DNA of 46,605 bases from Bacteroidota bacterium (GTDB taxonomy: Bacteria; Bacteroidota; Bacteroidia; Bacteroidales; WCHB1-69): contig JAEZOU010000084.1 of the NCBI GenBank assembly GCA_023413895.1, positions 1-46,605 on the forward strand. The letters run 5' to 3'. This document shows, in pieces, positions 32,213-43,500 of the stretch. Within the stretch, counting starts at the first letter, position 1; every line of letters starts with the position of its first letter. The notes beneath the pieces were generated by a model. It searched no databases. It was given only the letters and a program-made list of their open reading frames with translations, and had not been told where the DNA came from. The position numbers and the translations under genes were made by a program.

Positions 32213-33382
32213 ATGAAAATATGTTTTACAGATAGTCAATATCGAAAAAATCTACTTCCATTCACATTTACACGTCCTACCGCAGAAATTCGCGTAGGCA
32301 TTTTTACTATTCGTGAAAAATGGGAACGCTATTTCCCTGATGCTTCTTTCTCTTACCAAACAGAATTTTACCTGCAAAAGCTATTTCCCTCAATAAAAGA
32401 TAATAAAAATCAAATCATTATCAATGGTTCAGTCATACCCACACCAACGTTAGTTGAGGCAATTCGACAATTAAAACAGAACGAGGTGATTATGGATAAC
32501 GAGGAGGATATAGTAGCATATTATGCTTCAGTTGAGAATCCAAAATCAACAGAATATAGAAAGATAAGAATCAGTAATTGTCGAAAAATCAAACAAAAAT
32601 ACCACATATTTCTTTTCAATAGTGAAGAAATTCAAAATGATTTCCGTTTAATTACTGCTGGAAGAGATAGCCAACTTTTATCGTCAACTTGTCAACTGAT
32701 TGGAGATCCAACCCACCTTTTCATTGAAGAGGGTACAAAAATTGAATGTTGTAATTTGAATTGCAGCAATGGGTTTATCTATATAGGGAAAGATGCCGAA
32801 ATTATGGAGGGAAGTTCACTTCGGGGGAATATAGCTATTATGGAACACGCCCAAGTAAAGATGGGAACTCGAATTTATGATGGCACAACTATCGGTCCTC
32901 ATTGTCGAGTTGGTGGCGAAGTAAGCAACATTGTAATGTTCGCATACTCGAACAAAGGACACGATGGTTTTCTAGGCAATTCGGTCATTGGAGAATGGTG
33001 TAATTTAGGTGCAGGAACAAATGCATCAAACCTCAAAAACAACTACGGAAATATCCACCAATACAACTATGCAACCCAAAATAACGACGATACTGGATTG
33101 CAATTTTGTGGCATCATGATGGGCGACCACACTAAATGCGGAATTGGCACACATTTTAATACGGCAACAGTAATAGGTATAGCATCGCAACTATTTGGAA
33201 CTGATCTACATTCAAATTTCATTTCATCGTTTTCTTTTGGAAATCCTAATCGAGGTTACACCACGCTCAATTTCGATAAAATTATAGAAAGTGAAAAAGC
33301 AATGATGATGCGACGAAATCACCCTTTTAGTGAAACATATTGCGAACTTTTGCGTACATTATATCAATTGGAAAATTCATAA
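32213..33382 (+). CDS. GlmU-family sugar-nucleotidyltransferase-like protein with left-handed beta-helix
   Basis: A 389-residue protein. The N-terminal part (FTFTRPTAEIRVGIFTIREK) matches the shortened nucleotidyltransferase-like domain found in Bacteroidetes GlmU-like proteins. The C-terminal part has hexapeptide-type turns (IYIGKDAEIMEGSSLRG, VKMGTRIYDGTTIGPHCRVGG, IGEWCNLGAGTNASN). Such proteins are thought to act in sugar-nucleotide synthesis, but the canonical GlmU catalytic loop GxGTRM is absent, so enzymatic role is uncertain. It starts right after the rpmE2 terminator and 24 bases before lon. Confidence 0.85.
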   Translation: MKICFTDSQYRKNLLPFTFTRPTAEIRVGIFTIREKWERYFPDASFSYQTEFYLQKLFPSIKDNKNQIIINGSVIPTPTLVEAIRQLKQNEVIMDNEEDIVAYYASVENPKSTEYRKIRISNCRKIKQKYHIFLFNSEEIQNDFRLITAGRDSQLLSSTCQLIGDPTHLFIEEGTKIECCNLNCSNGFIYIGKDAEIMEGSSLRGNIAIMEHAQVKMGTRIYDGTTIGPHCRVGGEVSNIVMFAYSNKGHDGFLGNSVIGEWCNLGAGTNASNLKNNYGNIHQYNYATQNNDDTGLQFCGIMMGDHTKCGIGTHFNTATVIGIASQLFGTDLHSNFISSFSFGNPNRGYTTLNFDKIIESEKAMMMRRNHPFSETYCELLRTLYQLENS

Positions 33383-33406
33383 ATAAATTACTCAATTAAC
33401 AAAACT

Positions 33407-35833
33407 ATGCACAACAAAGACGAATTCTCTCTCATCAAAGATATTATCATTAACGAATCCAACTATATTCCTCTCTTTTCTATGGAAGATGAAGAATTAT
33501 TAAAAAACGAAAATATTGATGAGACCATTCCACTACTACCTCTTCTCAATACAATTTTATTTCCAGGAATGGTAATTCCGATTACAGTCGGACGCAACAA
33601 GTCACTGCGATTAGTGCAAGATTACGCACATAGTAACAAAACCATTGGTGTAGTAACCCAACGTGATAGCAATATTGAAGAACCCACTAAAGAGGACATC
33701 TTCTCTGTGGGAACGTTAGCCCACATTATGAAATCTATCACAATGCCTGATGGAAGTGTAACTATCATTGTACAAGGTTTAAAGCGCTTCTCTATTTTAG
33801 ACATTGTACAAACCGAACCCTATTACAAAGCTCAAGTTACTGAGTACGCAACTAATGAATTCGACAATGAAATCAAGGAAAATGAGACCTTTAAAGCATT
33901 AATCTCTTCCATAAGAGATACTGCTAGCAACATCATTAAACTATCAGGCTCTCTTCCTCGCGAAGCTAACTATGCGCTTAAAAATATAGAAAGCCCAGTA
34001 TTTTTACTCAACTTCTTAGCATCAAATCTTTCCACCAATTTAAACGAAAAACAGAGGATTTTAGAGATGCAAGATATTGTTGAGCGCGGCAAGCTAATTC
34101 TCAAACTTCTCAATAAGGATTTGCAAATGGCTGAGCTAAAAAATCAGATTCAAAACAAATCAAAAGAGGAGATTGATAAACAGCAACGCGAATATTTCCT
34201 AAATCAGCAGATGAAAACTATCCAACAGGAATTAGGAGGTACGCAAGCTGACATCGATACAGAGGAATTATTACAAAAAGCAGAAACAAAAAAATGGGAT
34301 GTAGAAACACGCAAAGTCTTTGACAAAGAGTTGGCAAAATTGCAACGCACCAACCCTATGGCACCAGACTACTCCGTACAACTCAACTACTTAGAATTAC
34401 TTACAGACCTTCCTTGGAATGAATATAGCAAGAAAAAATTCGATATTAAAAATGCTGAAAAAGTTTTAGATAAGGATCATTTTGGCTTAGAAAAAGTAAA
34501 AGAGAGAATTATCGAATATTTGGCAGTTTTGAAGTTAAAAGGCAACATGAAATCGCCCATTTTGTGCTTAGCAGGCCCTCCAGGCGTTGGAAAAACTTCT
34601 TTAGGTAAATCTATTGCTGAAGCACTAGGACGAAAATATATCCGCATGTCATTAGGTGGCTTGCGCGATGAATCTGAAATTCGTGGACATAGAAAAACCT
34701 ATATAGGCGCAATGCCAGGTCGCGTAATTCAAAGTATTCGTAAAGCGGGAGAAGCAAATCCAGTTTTTGTACTTGACGAAATTGATAAAGTTCTGGGAAT
34801 GAATGTACAAGGAGACCCCTCTGCAGCACTTCTCGAAGTTCTCGACCCTGAACAAAACAGCACATTCCACGACAACTATTTGGAAACCCCTTTCGACCTT
34901 TCACATGTACTTTTCATCGCTACAGCCAACAATCTCGGCAATATTCATCCTGCGCTCTTAGACCGTATGGAAATTATTGACATTCCGGGATATCTTCTTG
35001 AAGAGAAGATGCAAATTGCTAAAAAACACCTCATCCCAAAACAGATAAAAGAACACGGATTAAAACGTACCGATCTAACATTCTCTGATACCATCATCGA
35101 AAAAATAATCAGCGATTACACTCGAGAAGCGGGTGTGCGTCAATTGGATAAATTGATAGCTAAAATCATCAGAAAACGAGCTGCACAATCGGTAAAAACT
35201 GGACATATCGCAAAGAAAATAACTGAAGAAGACCTTACTGATGCTTTAGGAAGCCCAATCTTCCAAAAAGAACGCTCCTTAGACCACAACACCCCTGGCG
35301 TAGCTACAGGGTTGGCATGGACTGCTGTTGGCGGGGAAATCCTTTTCGTTGAATCTGTAATTAATCGTGGAAAAAATGGTCTTACATTAACAGGTAATCT
35401 TGGCGATGTAATGAAAGAATCGGCAACTCTAGCTTACGAATATATTAAGACACACGCTGATGAGTATGGCATTGACGAAAAAATATTCGAAGATAAAAAG
35501 GTACATCTACACGTTCCCGAAGGTGCTACCCCAAAAGATGGCCCTTCTGCAGGAATTACAATACTTTCTTCCATTCTTTCCTCCTTTACTGGAAGAAAAG
35601 TAAAAGCAAATATTGCAATGACTGGAGAAATTACGCTACGCGGAAAATTACTGCCCGTAGGGGGAATTAAAGAGAAAATTCTTGCTGCAAAACGCGCTGG
35701 AATTTACGACATTGTTCTCTCCTCTGAAAATCAGAAAGATATAAACGACATTAAAGAAAACTTTATCGAAGGAATGAATTTCCATTACTTCTCCTCAATG
35801 AAAGAGGCCGTGAATTTTATTCTTACCGACTAA
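33407..35833 (+). CDS. lon: ATP-dependent protease Lon
   Basis: An 808-residue AAA+ serine protease that degrades misfolded and regulatory proteins. Seen: N-terminal LAN domain (LPLLNTILFPGMVIPITVGR), coiled-coil segment around residues 240-290, Walker A GPPGVGKTSLGKS near residue 390, Walker B FVLDEIDKV, and the catalytic dyad Ser in PKDGPSAG (about 713) and Lys in GGIKEKILAAKRAG (about 755). Length is normal for Bacteroidetes. Followed by the DUF2520 gene after 6 bases. Confidence 0.97.
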   Translation: MHNKDEFSLIKDIIINESNYIPLFSMEDEELLKNENIDETIPLLPLLNTILFPGMVIPITVGRNKSLRLVQDYAHSNKTIGVVTQRDSNIEEPTKEDIFSVGTLAHIMKSITMPDGSVTIIVQGLKRFSILDIVQTEPYYKAQVTEYATNEFDNEIKENETFKALISSIRDTASNIIKLSGSLPREANYALKNIESPVFLLNFLASNLSTNLNEKQRILEMQDIVERGKLILKLLNKDLQMAELKNQIQNKSKEEIDKQQREYFLNQQMKTIQQELGGTQADIDTEELLQKAETKKWDVETRKVFDKELAKLQRTNPMAPDYSVQLNYLELLTDLPWNEYSKKKFDIKNAEKVLDKDHFGLEKVKERIIEYLAVLKLKGNMKSPILCLAGPPGVGKTSLGKSIAEALGRKYIRMSLGGLRDESEIRGHRKTYIGAMPGRVIQSIRKAGEANPVFVLDEIDKVLGMNVQGDPSAALLEVLDPEQNSTFHDNYLETPFDLSHVLFIATANNLGNIHPALLDRMEIIDIPGYLLEEKMQIAKKHLIPKQIKEHGLKRTDLTFSDTIIEKIISDYTREAGVRQLDKLIAKIIRKRAAQSVKTGHIAKKITEEDLTDALGSPIFQKERSLDHNTPGVATGLAWTAVGGEILFVESVINRGKNGLTLTGNLGDVMKESATLAYEYIKTHADEYGIDEKIFEDKKVHLHVPEGATPKDGPSAGITILSSILSSFTGRKVKANIAMTGEITLRGKLLPVGGIKEKILAAKRAGIYDIVLSSENQKDINDIKENFIEGMNFHYFSSMKEAVNFILTD

Positions 35834-35839
35834 CAAACT

Positions 35840-36607
35840 ATGATCAAGAGCGTTGCACTTATTGGAACAGGTAATGTTGCCTCTTGGCTGGCGTATCAAA
35901 TGAAACACGCTAACATTACTATTTCACAAGTGTATAGTCGTAATCCGCTACACGCTAATGAATTAGCTTACCAAGCAAACGCTCAAGCCATTACCCAATT
36001 ACAGGATCTCTCCCCTAATTGTGACCTATATATTTTTGCACTTTGTGACAATTGTTACCCCGAAATATTTCAACAAATTCCATTTCAGATGAAATTAGCT
36101 GTACATACGGGCGGAGCAGTCAGTCAAAGTGTCTTTTGCGGTTTTGCACAAAACTACGGAGTTTTATATCCGTACCAAAGCATTAGCAAAAACGTAGATT
36201 TCAGTAAAATCCTTGTTCCCCTCTGCATCGATGGCAACAAGGAAGAAACTATAGAAAGACTACTCCATTTTGCAAAAAAACTATCACCAATAGCAGATAA
36301 AATTGATGAATCGCAACGAAATACGTTACATATTGCTGCCGTCTTTGCCAACAATTTTTCCAATGCTCTGTTCGACATAAGTTATAGGTTATTGAAAGAG
36401 AAAGGAATTGATTGGAAATTCATCACCCCATTGATAGAAAATACAGCTCAAAAAGTTATCTCTTTATCGCCTAAATCTGCACAAACAGGTCCTGCCAAAC
36501 GACGCGATAGCAATACAATTAACCATCACCTTAAACACCTCAATAATTGGGAACAAAAAGAGATATACCAACTTTTAACACAATATATCATTCAAAATTT
36601 ATCCTAA
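35840..36607 (+). CDS. Rossmann-like and DUF2520 domain protein
   Basis: A 255-residue protein with an N-terminal NAD(P)-binding loop (LIGTGNVASWLAYQM) and a helical C-terminal DUF2520-type domain (LHIAAVFANNFSNALFDISY, then AQTGPAKRRDSNTI). The architecture resembles pyrroline-5-carboxylate reductase or ketopantoate reductase folds. No substrate is established for this family. In Bacteroidetes it conserves its place before a kdsC-like phosphatase, as here (1-base gap). Confidence 0.85.
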   Translation: MIKSVALIGTGNVASWLAYQMKHANITISQVYSRNPLHANELAYQANAQAITQLQDLSPNCDLYIFALCDNCYPEIFQQIPFQMKLAVHTGGAVSQSVFCGFAQNYGVLYPYQSISKNVDFSKILVPLCIDGNKEETIERLLHFAKKLSPIADKIDESQRNTLHIAAVFANNFSNALFDISYRLLKEKGIDWKFITPLIENTAQKVISLSPKSAQTGPAKRRDSNTINHHLKHLNNWEQKEIYQLLTQYIIQNLS

Positions 36608-36608
36608 A

Positions 36609-37130
36609 ATGATCAATTATCGAGAAAAACTCAGTGATATTACCACATTTATTTTTGACTTTGATGGAGTACTTTCTGATGGAAAAATTTGGGTCATGCC
36701 TAATGGCGAGCAAGTGCGCGCTACTAATGTAAAAGATGGATATGCAATGCAATACGCATTAAAAAAAGGGTATAATGTGGCAATTATTTCGGGAGGCACT
36801 GGCGATAGCATGCGTCTGCGCTACCAAACATTCAAAGGAATTGATATTTTTCTCGGAGTAAGCAACAAATTAGAGAAATTAAAAGAATATTGTAAAACAA
36901 AGAATATAGACCCACAAAACATTGTTTATATGGGTGACGATATTCCCGATATAGAAATTATGCAACACTGCGGATTAAAGTGCTGTCCTGCAGACGCTTG
37001 TACAGAAATAAAAGAGACCAGCCACTATATTTCCCATTGCAATGGAGGAAATGGTTGTGTACGCGATATTATCGAACAAACCCTTAAACTGCAAGGAAAA
37101 TGGCTTGAAAGCGACGCTCATATTTGGTAA
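36609..37130 (+). CDS. kdsC: KDO-8-phosphate phosphatase, KdsC-like HAD enzyme
   Basis: A 173-residue HAD phosphatase. Seen: nucleophile motif FDFDGVLSDG (D17, D19), Ser/Thr motif IISGG, and YMGDDIPDIEIM motif IV. The capless fold and length match KdsC, which removes phosphate from 3-deoxy-D-manno-octulosonate 8-phosphate for LPS inner core synthesis. Last gene of lon-DUF2520-kdsC. In many relatives a maf gene follows, which is absent here. Confidence 0.88.
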   Translation: MINYREKLSDITTFIFDFDGVLSDGKIWVMPNGEQVRATNVKDGYAMQYALKKGYNVAIISGGTGDSMRLRYQTFKGIDIFLGVSNKLEKLKEYCKTKNIDPQNIVYMGDDIPDIEIMQHCGLKCCPADACTEIKETSHYISHCNGGNGCVRDIIEQTLKLQGKWLESDAHIW

Positions 37131-37555
37131 CATTACCCTAGGTAAAGAATTATAGCCCAAATTGCAAGTTTTTACAATATATCTAATAAGATCCTAACCT
37201 TAAGAATAGAAAAACCTTGTCAAAAAGAAAATTATTTTCACATTTTTGCGGTGTATATCAAAAAAATAATTATATTTGCACCCTCAAAATGATTTGATAT
37301 AATGAAATTTCATAATTTCTATTCTTTACGTATCAGAATGCAGCTTTTAGGAACTAACAAAATAAGCTGCTAAGAGGGATTGTTTTCTCCCAACATCCCT
37401 AATTCCTTTACCTATTTTCAATTCTTACATAAGAAAAATCAATTATAATCTTTACCAAAGATTTACTTTGTTTTTTTAGATTCCTTAAGCGAACAGATTG
37501 AATAAGTTTTTAATAGACAAAAAAATCATTTCATATTAACCTAAATTTTTATCTT
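37131..37555 (+). other. 425-base intergenic region with promoter and structured leader of the giant adhesin
   Basis: No gene seen. It contains a -7 box TATATTTG (37272-37279) with TTTG at 37246-37249 (22-base gap), which would give a leader of about 270 bases before the ATG at 37556. The leader holds two adjacent stem-loops: GCAGCTT/AAGCTGC (37340-37346 with 37364-37370) and AGGGAT-GTT/AAC-ATCCCT (37375-37384 with 37392-37400, one bulged T). Neither is followed by a T run. A second AT-rich stretch follows up to the start codon. Confidence 0.6.
37272..37279 (+). promoter_or_regulatory. -7 box TATATTTG for the giant T9SS adhesin
   Basis: TAnnTTTG with TTTG 22 bases upstream. The distance to the start codon is about 277 bases, far longer than at the other promoters of the window. 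Confidence 0.55.
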
Positions 37556-40500
37556 ATGAAACAGAAATTATTCTTTGTAATGATTCTACTGCTGTCTATT
37601 ATGGGCATTCGTGCGCAAAGTAACTGCACACCACCTGCCAACTTTAATGCAATTTTACATAGTCCTAATTGGAACAACGTAGAACTAAGTTGGAATGCTG
37701 TAGTTGACACAACAGCAATTGACATATCATGGTCAACAGAAAACTTAGATGCCAATATAGGTCTCAATGGCCCTGGTGATTGGTGTGGAGTTGTTCGCTT
37801 TGAGCCATCTGATTTAACAGATGCAGCGGGCTTATCTCTCTCTTCTGTAAGTTTTATTCCTGCAGAAGCTCAATCCGTTTGTTCCTACTCCATAAAGGTT
37901 TGGCAAGGTGGAAGCATTATTAATGACACAACTTTCAACCCTGGCACACTTTTAGCAGAACAACCAATCACTTCAACACTACAAATTGGCAGTCTGAATA
38001 CTATCTTACTAACCACACCTATTTCTATTGATCCAACACAAGAGTTATGGATTGGTATTCGTTGCAACGCTACAGCAGGTTATCCTCTTGGCGCAAGTGA
38101 AAACCCAGTTGCACTTAACAAAGGTGAACTCATCGTATTAGATAGTATGTGGTCAACCTTAACAGCAAGCAATTTAGAGTATAATTGGGTTATCATAGGT
38201 AGATTGTCAGACCCAAACAATATCGTATCTGGATATAACTTATACAAAGATGACATATTGATGAATACAACTCCTATCTCTTCAACTGTCTATTTAGACT
38301 CTGTACCCTCGGGAACTTATGTTTATGACCTAACAGCTATGTATAGTAACGGATGTGAATCTGACCCTCTTTCTAGGACTATCACAATGACTGACTATCC
38401 TTGCGACAATTGTAGCGACACTGTAATTGCAGGAATTGGAACTTCTACTGGTTACACCCTACCTATCAATACATATTATAACTACTCATATTCGCAACAG
38501 ATATATACAGCAGCAGAATTAGGTTCTATAATTGGCGGTATTAATTGTATTGCATTCCAATATATTCACGCATCTTCACAAACCAAGAATATACAAGTTT
38601 ATATCGGAAACACGACAAAAAGCACCTTCACCAATTCTTCTGATTGGATTCCTGTAAATGATATGCAACTTTGCTTTGATGGTATGGTAACTTTTAGTTC
38701 AGGCACAACTGACAATTGGGTTAACATTCCATTAAACGCACCTTTTGAATGGGATGGTGCTAGTAACATTGTTATTGCTATTCTTAATAATACTGGTAAT
38801 TACACAACTAGTAGTGATGCTACTTTCCGCTACCATACCGCGACAGGAAGCACCACATTATATACACAAAACGATAATGCGCCCTACTTATTAAACACCT
38901 CTTTTTCTGGCACAACAAGTAGCAATAGAAATAACATTCGTTTCTTAATTGGAGCACCTATCACATGCCGAATTCCATCGATGCTTACTACTTCTAATAT
39001 CACCCCAGAAAGTGCAAATATTAGTTGGAGAGGACATGATGAAGACACTGGATACGAATTGGTATGCGTACCTTCAGGTTTTGATATTACAGAAGGAACT
39101 ATTATCACTGTAACAGACACATTCTACACACTTACAGGTTTAACAGCAAATACAGCCTATACAGTATATGTACGTGCAAATTGTTCTCCAGATAATAGCA
39201 GTTGGGCAACAACCAATTTGCTTACAGATTGTATTTCTCTTGAACAACTTCCATTGGTAGAGAACTTTGATAATTATGGCACGGGTACTACTGCTTATCC
39301 TGATTGTTGGAAAAAGAATAGCACTGTCGCTTATCCATATATCAGTGGAACACAACACGCATCTGGTTCTGGCTCACTCTATTTCTATGCAACAACGGAA
39401 AGCTACTCTTGCGCTGTTCTTCCACGCATCTCTGCTGACATCTACCCGCTTAACACCCTTCAGGTATCTTTCAAAGCGTATAAAACGTCTAATGCATATG
39501 GTCATATACAAGTGGGGGTAATTACTGACCCTAACAATATTTCTACATTTACTCCTATCAAAACTATTGATGGAACAATGTATTCTGGTAATAACACTTG
39601 GAATGACTTTATCGTATATTTAAATAACTACACAGGACCAGATGGATATATCGCATTTTTAGCTCCAACTGCATACTATTCATATGTTTATATTGATGAT
39701 ATTGAAGTTAATGTGATCTCTGGCTGCGGAAGACCTCTTAATTTTACCGTTTCACAAATTAGCGGAACCTCAGCTTACCTTTCTTGGAATGCTAGTGAAC
39801 TAGGAGAAACTTCTGCAATTTACAACATTGAGTATTCTGAACAAGGTTTAGATAACTGGCAAACAGGTACTCCGAATGGCACGAACTGTATGTTATCAGG
39901 ATTACAAACTAACACCTCATACGAGGCAAGATTATTCGTTAGTTGCGATAACGGATACAGCGATACCTTAACAATCTCTTTCAGTACAAATTGCATTGTT
40001 GGAGGTGACATCAGTATTGGAAATGGAAATAACTCTTCCCAATATCTACCATTCTATACATTCTATAATTATGCTATCTCTCAACAATTATATTTATCTT
40101 CTGAACTCAATGGCAATAATATATTCTCTGGAATAAAATTCTACGTTTCATCCCCATGTTACTCCTCTGTAACTCGTAACATTGACATCTACTTAGGTAA
40201 TACCACACAAGCATCACTAACACCTTCTTCATACATATCTACGACCAACCAAACAAAAGTTTTCTCTGGAAATATAACCGTTGGAACGTCTGAAGGGTGG
40301 TTAGAAATTACATTTGACTCTACATTTACCTATACCGGAAACAACTTAGTAATTACTATTGATGACAATACGGGTTCGTATGTATCGGCACCTTCCTTTG
40401 CAACACATACGGGTAATAGTTTGTATGATTATGATGATTATATAAATTACAACACAGCATCACCGGGCAATACACTCTCTTCGCAATCACAAAGAAACAA

Positions 40501-43500
40501 CATCATCCTTTTAGGTAATTGTGATAGCACAGCTACTTGCGCTGCTCCAAACTTAGTAATCAACAACCTTACAGAAAGTTCTGCAGACCTTATCTGGGCT
40601 CCTGGTTACCAAGAGACAGAATGGGAATTAGAATATAAACCAACAGCAGACTCTACTTGGATATCCGTAGGAACTGTAAATCAACCTTCATACACATTAT
40701 CCAATTTAGCTGCAGGAGTTGAATATAATGTACGTTTGCGTTCAATTTGTAATCCTAGCGAATTTAGTCTTTACAGAGAAGGTTCTTTCTTAACTCCTTG
40801 TGTACCAATAGCTACACTACCATTAATCGAAGAATTCGATAGTTTAACCACCGCTATGCCAGATTGTTGGTATAGACTTGGAACTGCTACATCTACAAAC
40901 TATCCATACATCTCTTCTACACAAGCATCTACTGTTGGTGGAAAATCACTATATATGTATAACGGTGGTTCTGATTATTACGCTATTGCTATCACACCAC
41001 GTATTGCAGATGAAATCGAAATGGATAGTCTTCTTATTTCATTCTACACATACGGTAGTTCAACCTCTTACCGATTAGAAGTTGGTATTATGACAGATCC
41101 GACAGATGCTACTTCATTTACAACCATTGGCACTATACATCCTACTATTACTGAAACTTGGGAAAGAAATGAATTCTACACACGTAACTACGTAGGCAAT
41201 GGTCATTACATTGCATTCCGTTCTCCTATAGGTTCATCAAATACAATCTATCTTGATGATATTAATATAGATGTAATCCCTACATGTCCTCACGTAGAAA
41301 ACCTTATGGTTACTTCTGTTGACAATGCAACTGCAACATTTACTTGGGAAGCTGGTTCTACAGAAAGCAGTTGGGAAGTTGTTATTCTTCCTGCTGGTCC
41401 AGTAGATCTTGACACCATTACCACAATCAACTTTGTTTATGACACAACCTACACAGAATACAATCTTACCTCCTCAACAAATTATTCTGTTTATGTACGT
41501 GCAAATTGCTCAGGCGGAGACAATAGTACTTGGGAAAGATTAAATTTTATAACGACTCAAACACCTGGACAACTTCCATACACTTGCGACTTTGAAATGA
41601 GCAATCCTGAATGGGGATTCTACAATAATTCAGGAAATAACAAATGGCACATTGGCACTGCAACCAATAATGGTGGAACTAAATCCATGTATATATCCAA
41701 TGACAATGGCGCTACCAATGCATACGGCACCAGCAATACCAACAACTGGGCATACAGAGATATCTTCTTCCCAGCAAGTACCAACGGATACATCATCTCA
41801 TTTGATTGGAAAGCTACTGCTGAGTCTTGCTGTGACTATATGAATGTCTTTATTGGAAATGTTGTAGAAATCACTAATGTTAACTGCTCAAATTATTCAA
41901 GCGGTTTCAATGGAACTACCAAATTGAATAGTTCAAATATGAACCAACAATCTACATTTACCAATTTCAACTACACATTGCCAGGATATGATACTGATGG
42001 TGTAAGACGCCTCTATTTTTCTTGGCATAATGATGGAAGTGTTCAGCACGACCCACCTGCAGCTGTTGACAACATTATGATTAGCGAAATCACTTGTCCT
42101 ATCCCAAGTAATTTAGCAGCTACCAACATCACTGCTACAACGGTTGACCTCAGCTGGACTGAAAACGGAACCGCTTCGGAATGGATTGTTTACCACAAAA
42201 TTTCAACCGATTCCATCTGGACTGAAACCACCGTTTATTCTACCAATTACCAACTGACAGGCTTAACTCCTGATATGTCATATTCTGTACGTGTTGCTTC
42301 TGATTGCGGGAATGGCACCGACGTCAGTCCATTCTCCAACCTCGTATCTTTCAACACTTTGCCAACTTGTCCTTCACCAAGCGGACTAACAGTCAGCAAC
42401 ATATCTCAAACCAATGTAGATTTAGCTTGGACTTCCAATGGTGCTGAAACCTCTTGGGATATTGTATATGGTGCTGTAGGATTTGACATTGACACGGAAG
42501 GAACTATAGTAACAGCCACTACCAACCCATTTACTCTAACAGGTCTTACTGCAGCAACCAATTACCAAGTTTACGTTCGTGCTAACTGCGGCAGCGGTGA
42601 CATCAGCAATTGGTCTTCTCCTATCCAATTCAATACGACTATCTGCGATCTTTCAGAGCAATGTGAGTACACATTTATTTGCACTGACTCCTATGGTGAC
42701 GGATGGAATGGTGGTGCTCTTGTTATCGAACAGAACAGCATTACTATTGCCACTATTGAAGCTATCGATCACTACGGATCAGGTAATTCTTATACGGACA
42801 CATTCCACGTTATGCTGTGTGACAATATCAGTACTACGTTCAACTGGATAGAAGGATTTTATGATGATGAAGTTGCTCTAACTATCTTAGATCCTGCTGG
42901 AAATCAGTTGTTCAGTTCTGTAGATATGACTAACGCCAGCTCACCAATCCTTACTATCGTAACAAATTGTTCTGCTGTAGGAGAATCTTGCGATACTCCA
43001 ACTAACGTTCAAGTGAATGCAGCTTCTAACTCAGCAAACGTAAGTTGGACTAGTACCGAAAGTTCATGGGTTGTTGAGTACAAATTGGCTACAGCTTCCA
43101 ACTGGACAGCTTCTCCAACATTAACAACAACTACTTATAATATTACAGGATTAACCGCTTCTACCAACTACGTTGTTCGAGTTAAATCAGTATGTGATGC
43201 ATCTAATGAAAGCGATTGGTCTGCTGAAATACCTTTCTCAACCTTAGCAGGTGATGTTACGACTTACACGATCACAGCTACTGCTACAGGTCCTGGTTCT
43301 ATTACGCCAAGCGGAACCATTACCGTTCAAGAAGGAACTGACATCACTTTCTCTTTCACTGCTAACGAAGGTGCTACAACTCAACAATTGTTAGTTGACA
43401 ATATTGAAACGCCTATTCCTGCAAACGACGAATATACATTCTCATCTGTTGTTGCTAACCACACTATTGAGGTCATCTTTGCAGAAGAGACTAGCATTGA

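Noticed and set aside
37340..37400. The two leader hairpins as a terminator for kdsC
   Set aside because: They lie downstream of a promoter box and lack a T run; they fit a leader better.
39140..42851. Several short frames on both strands within the giant adhesin
   Set aside because: Shadows of a continuous 2065-codon gene with clear domain structure.
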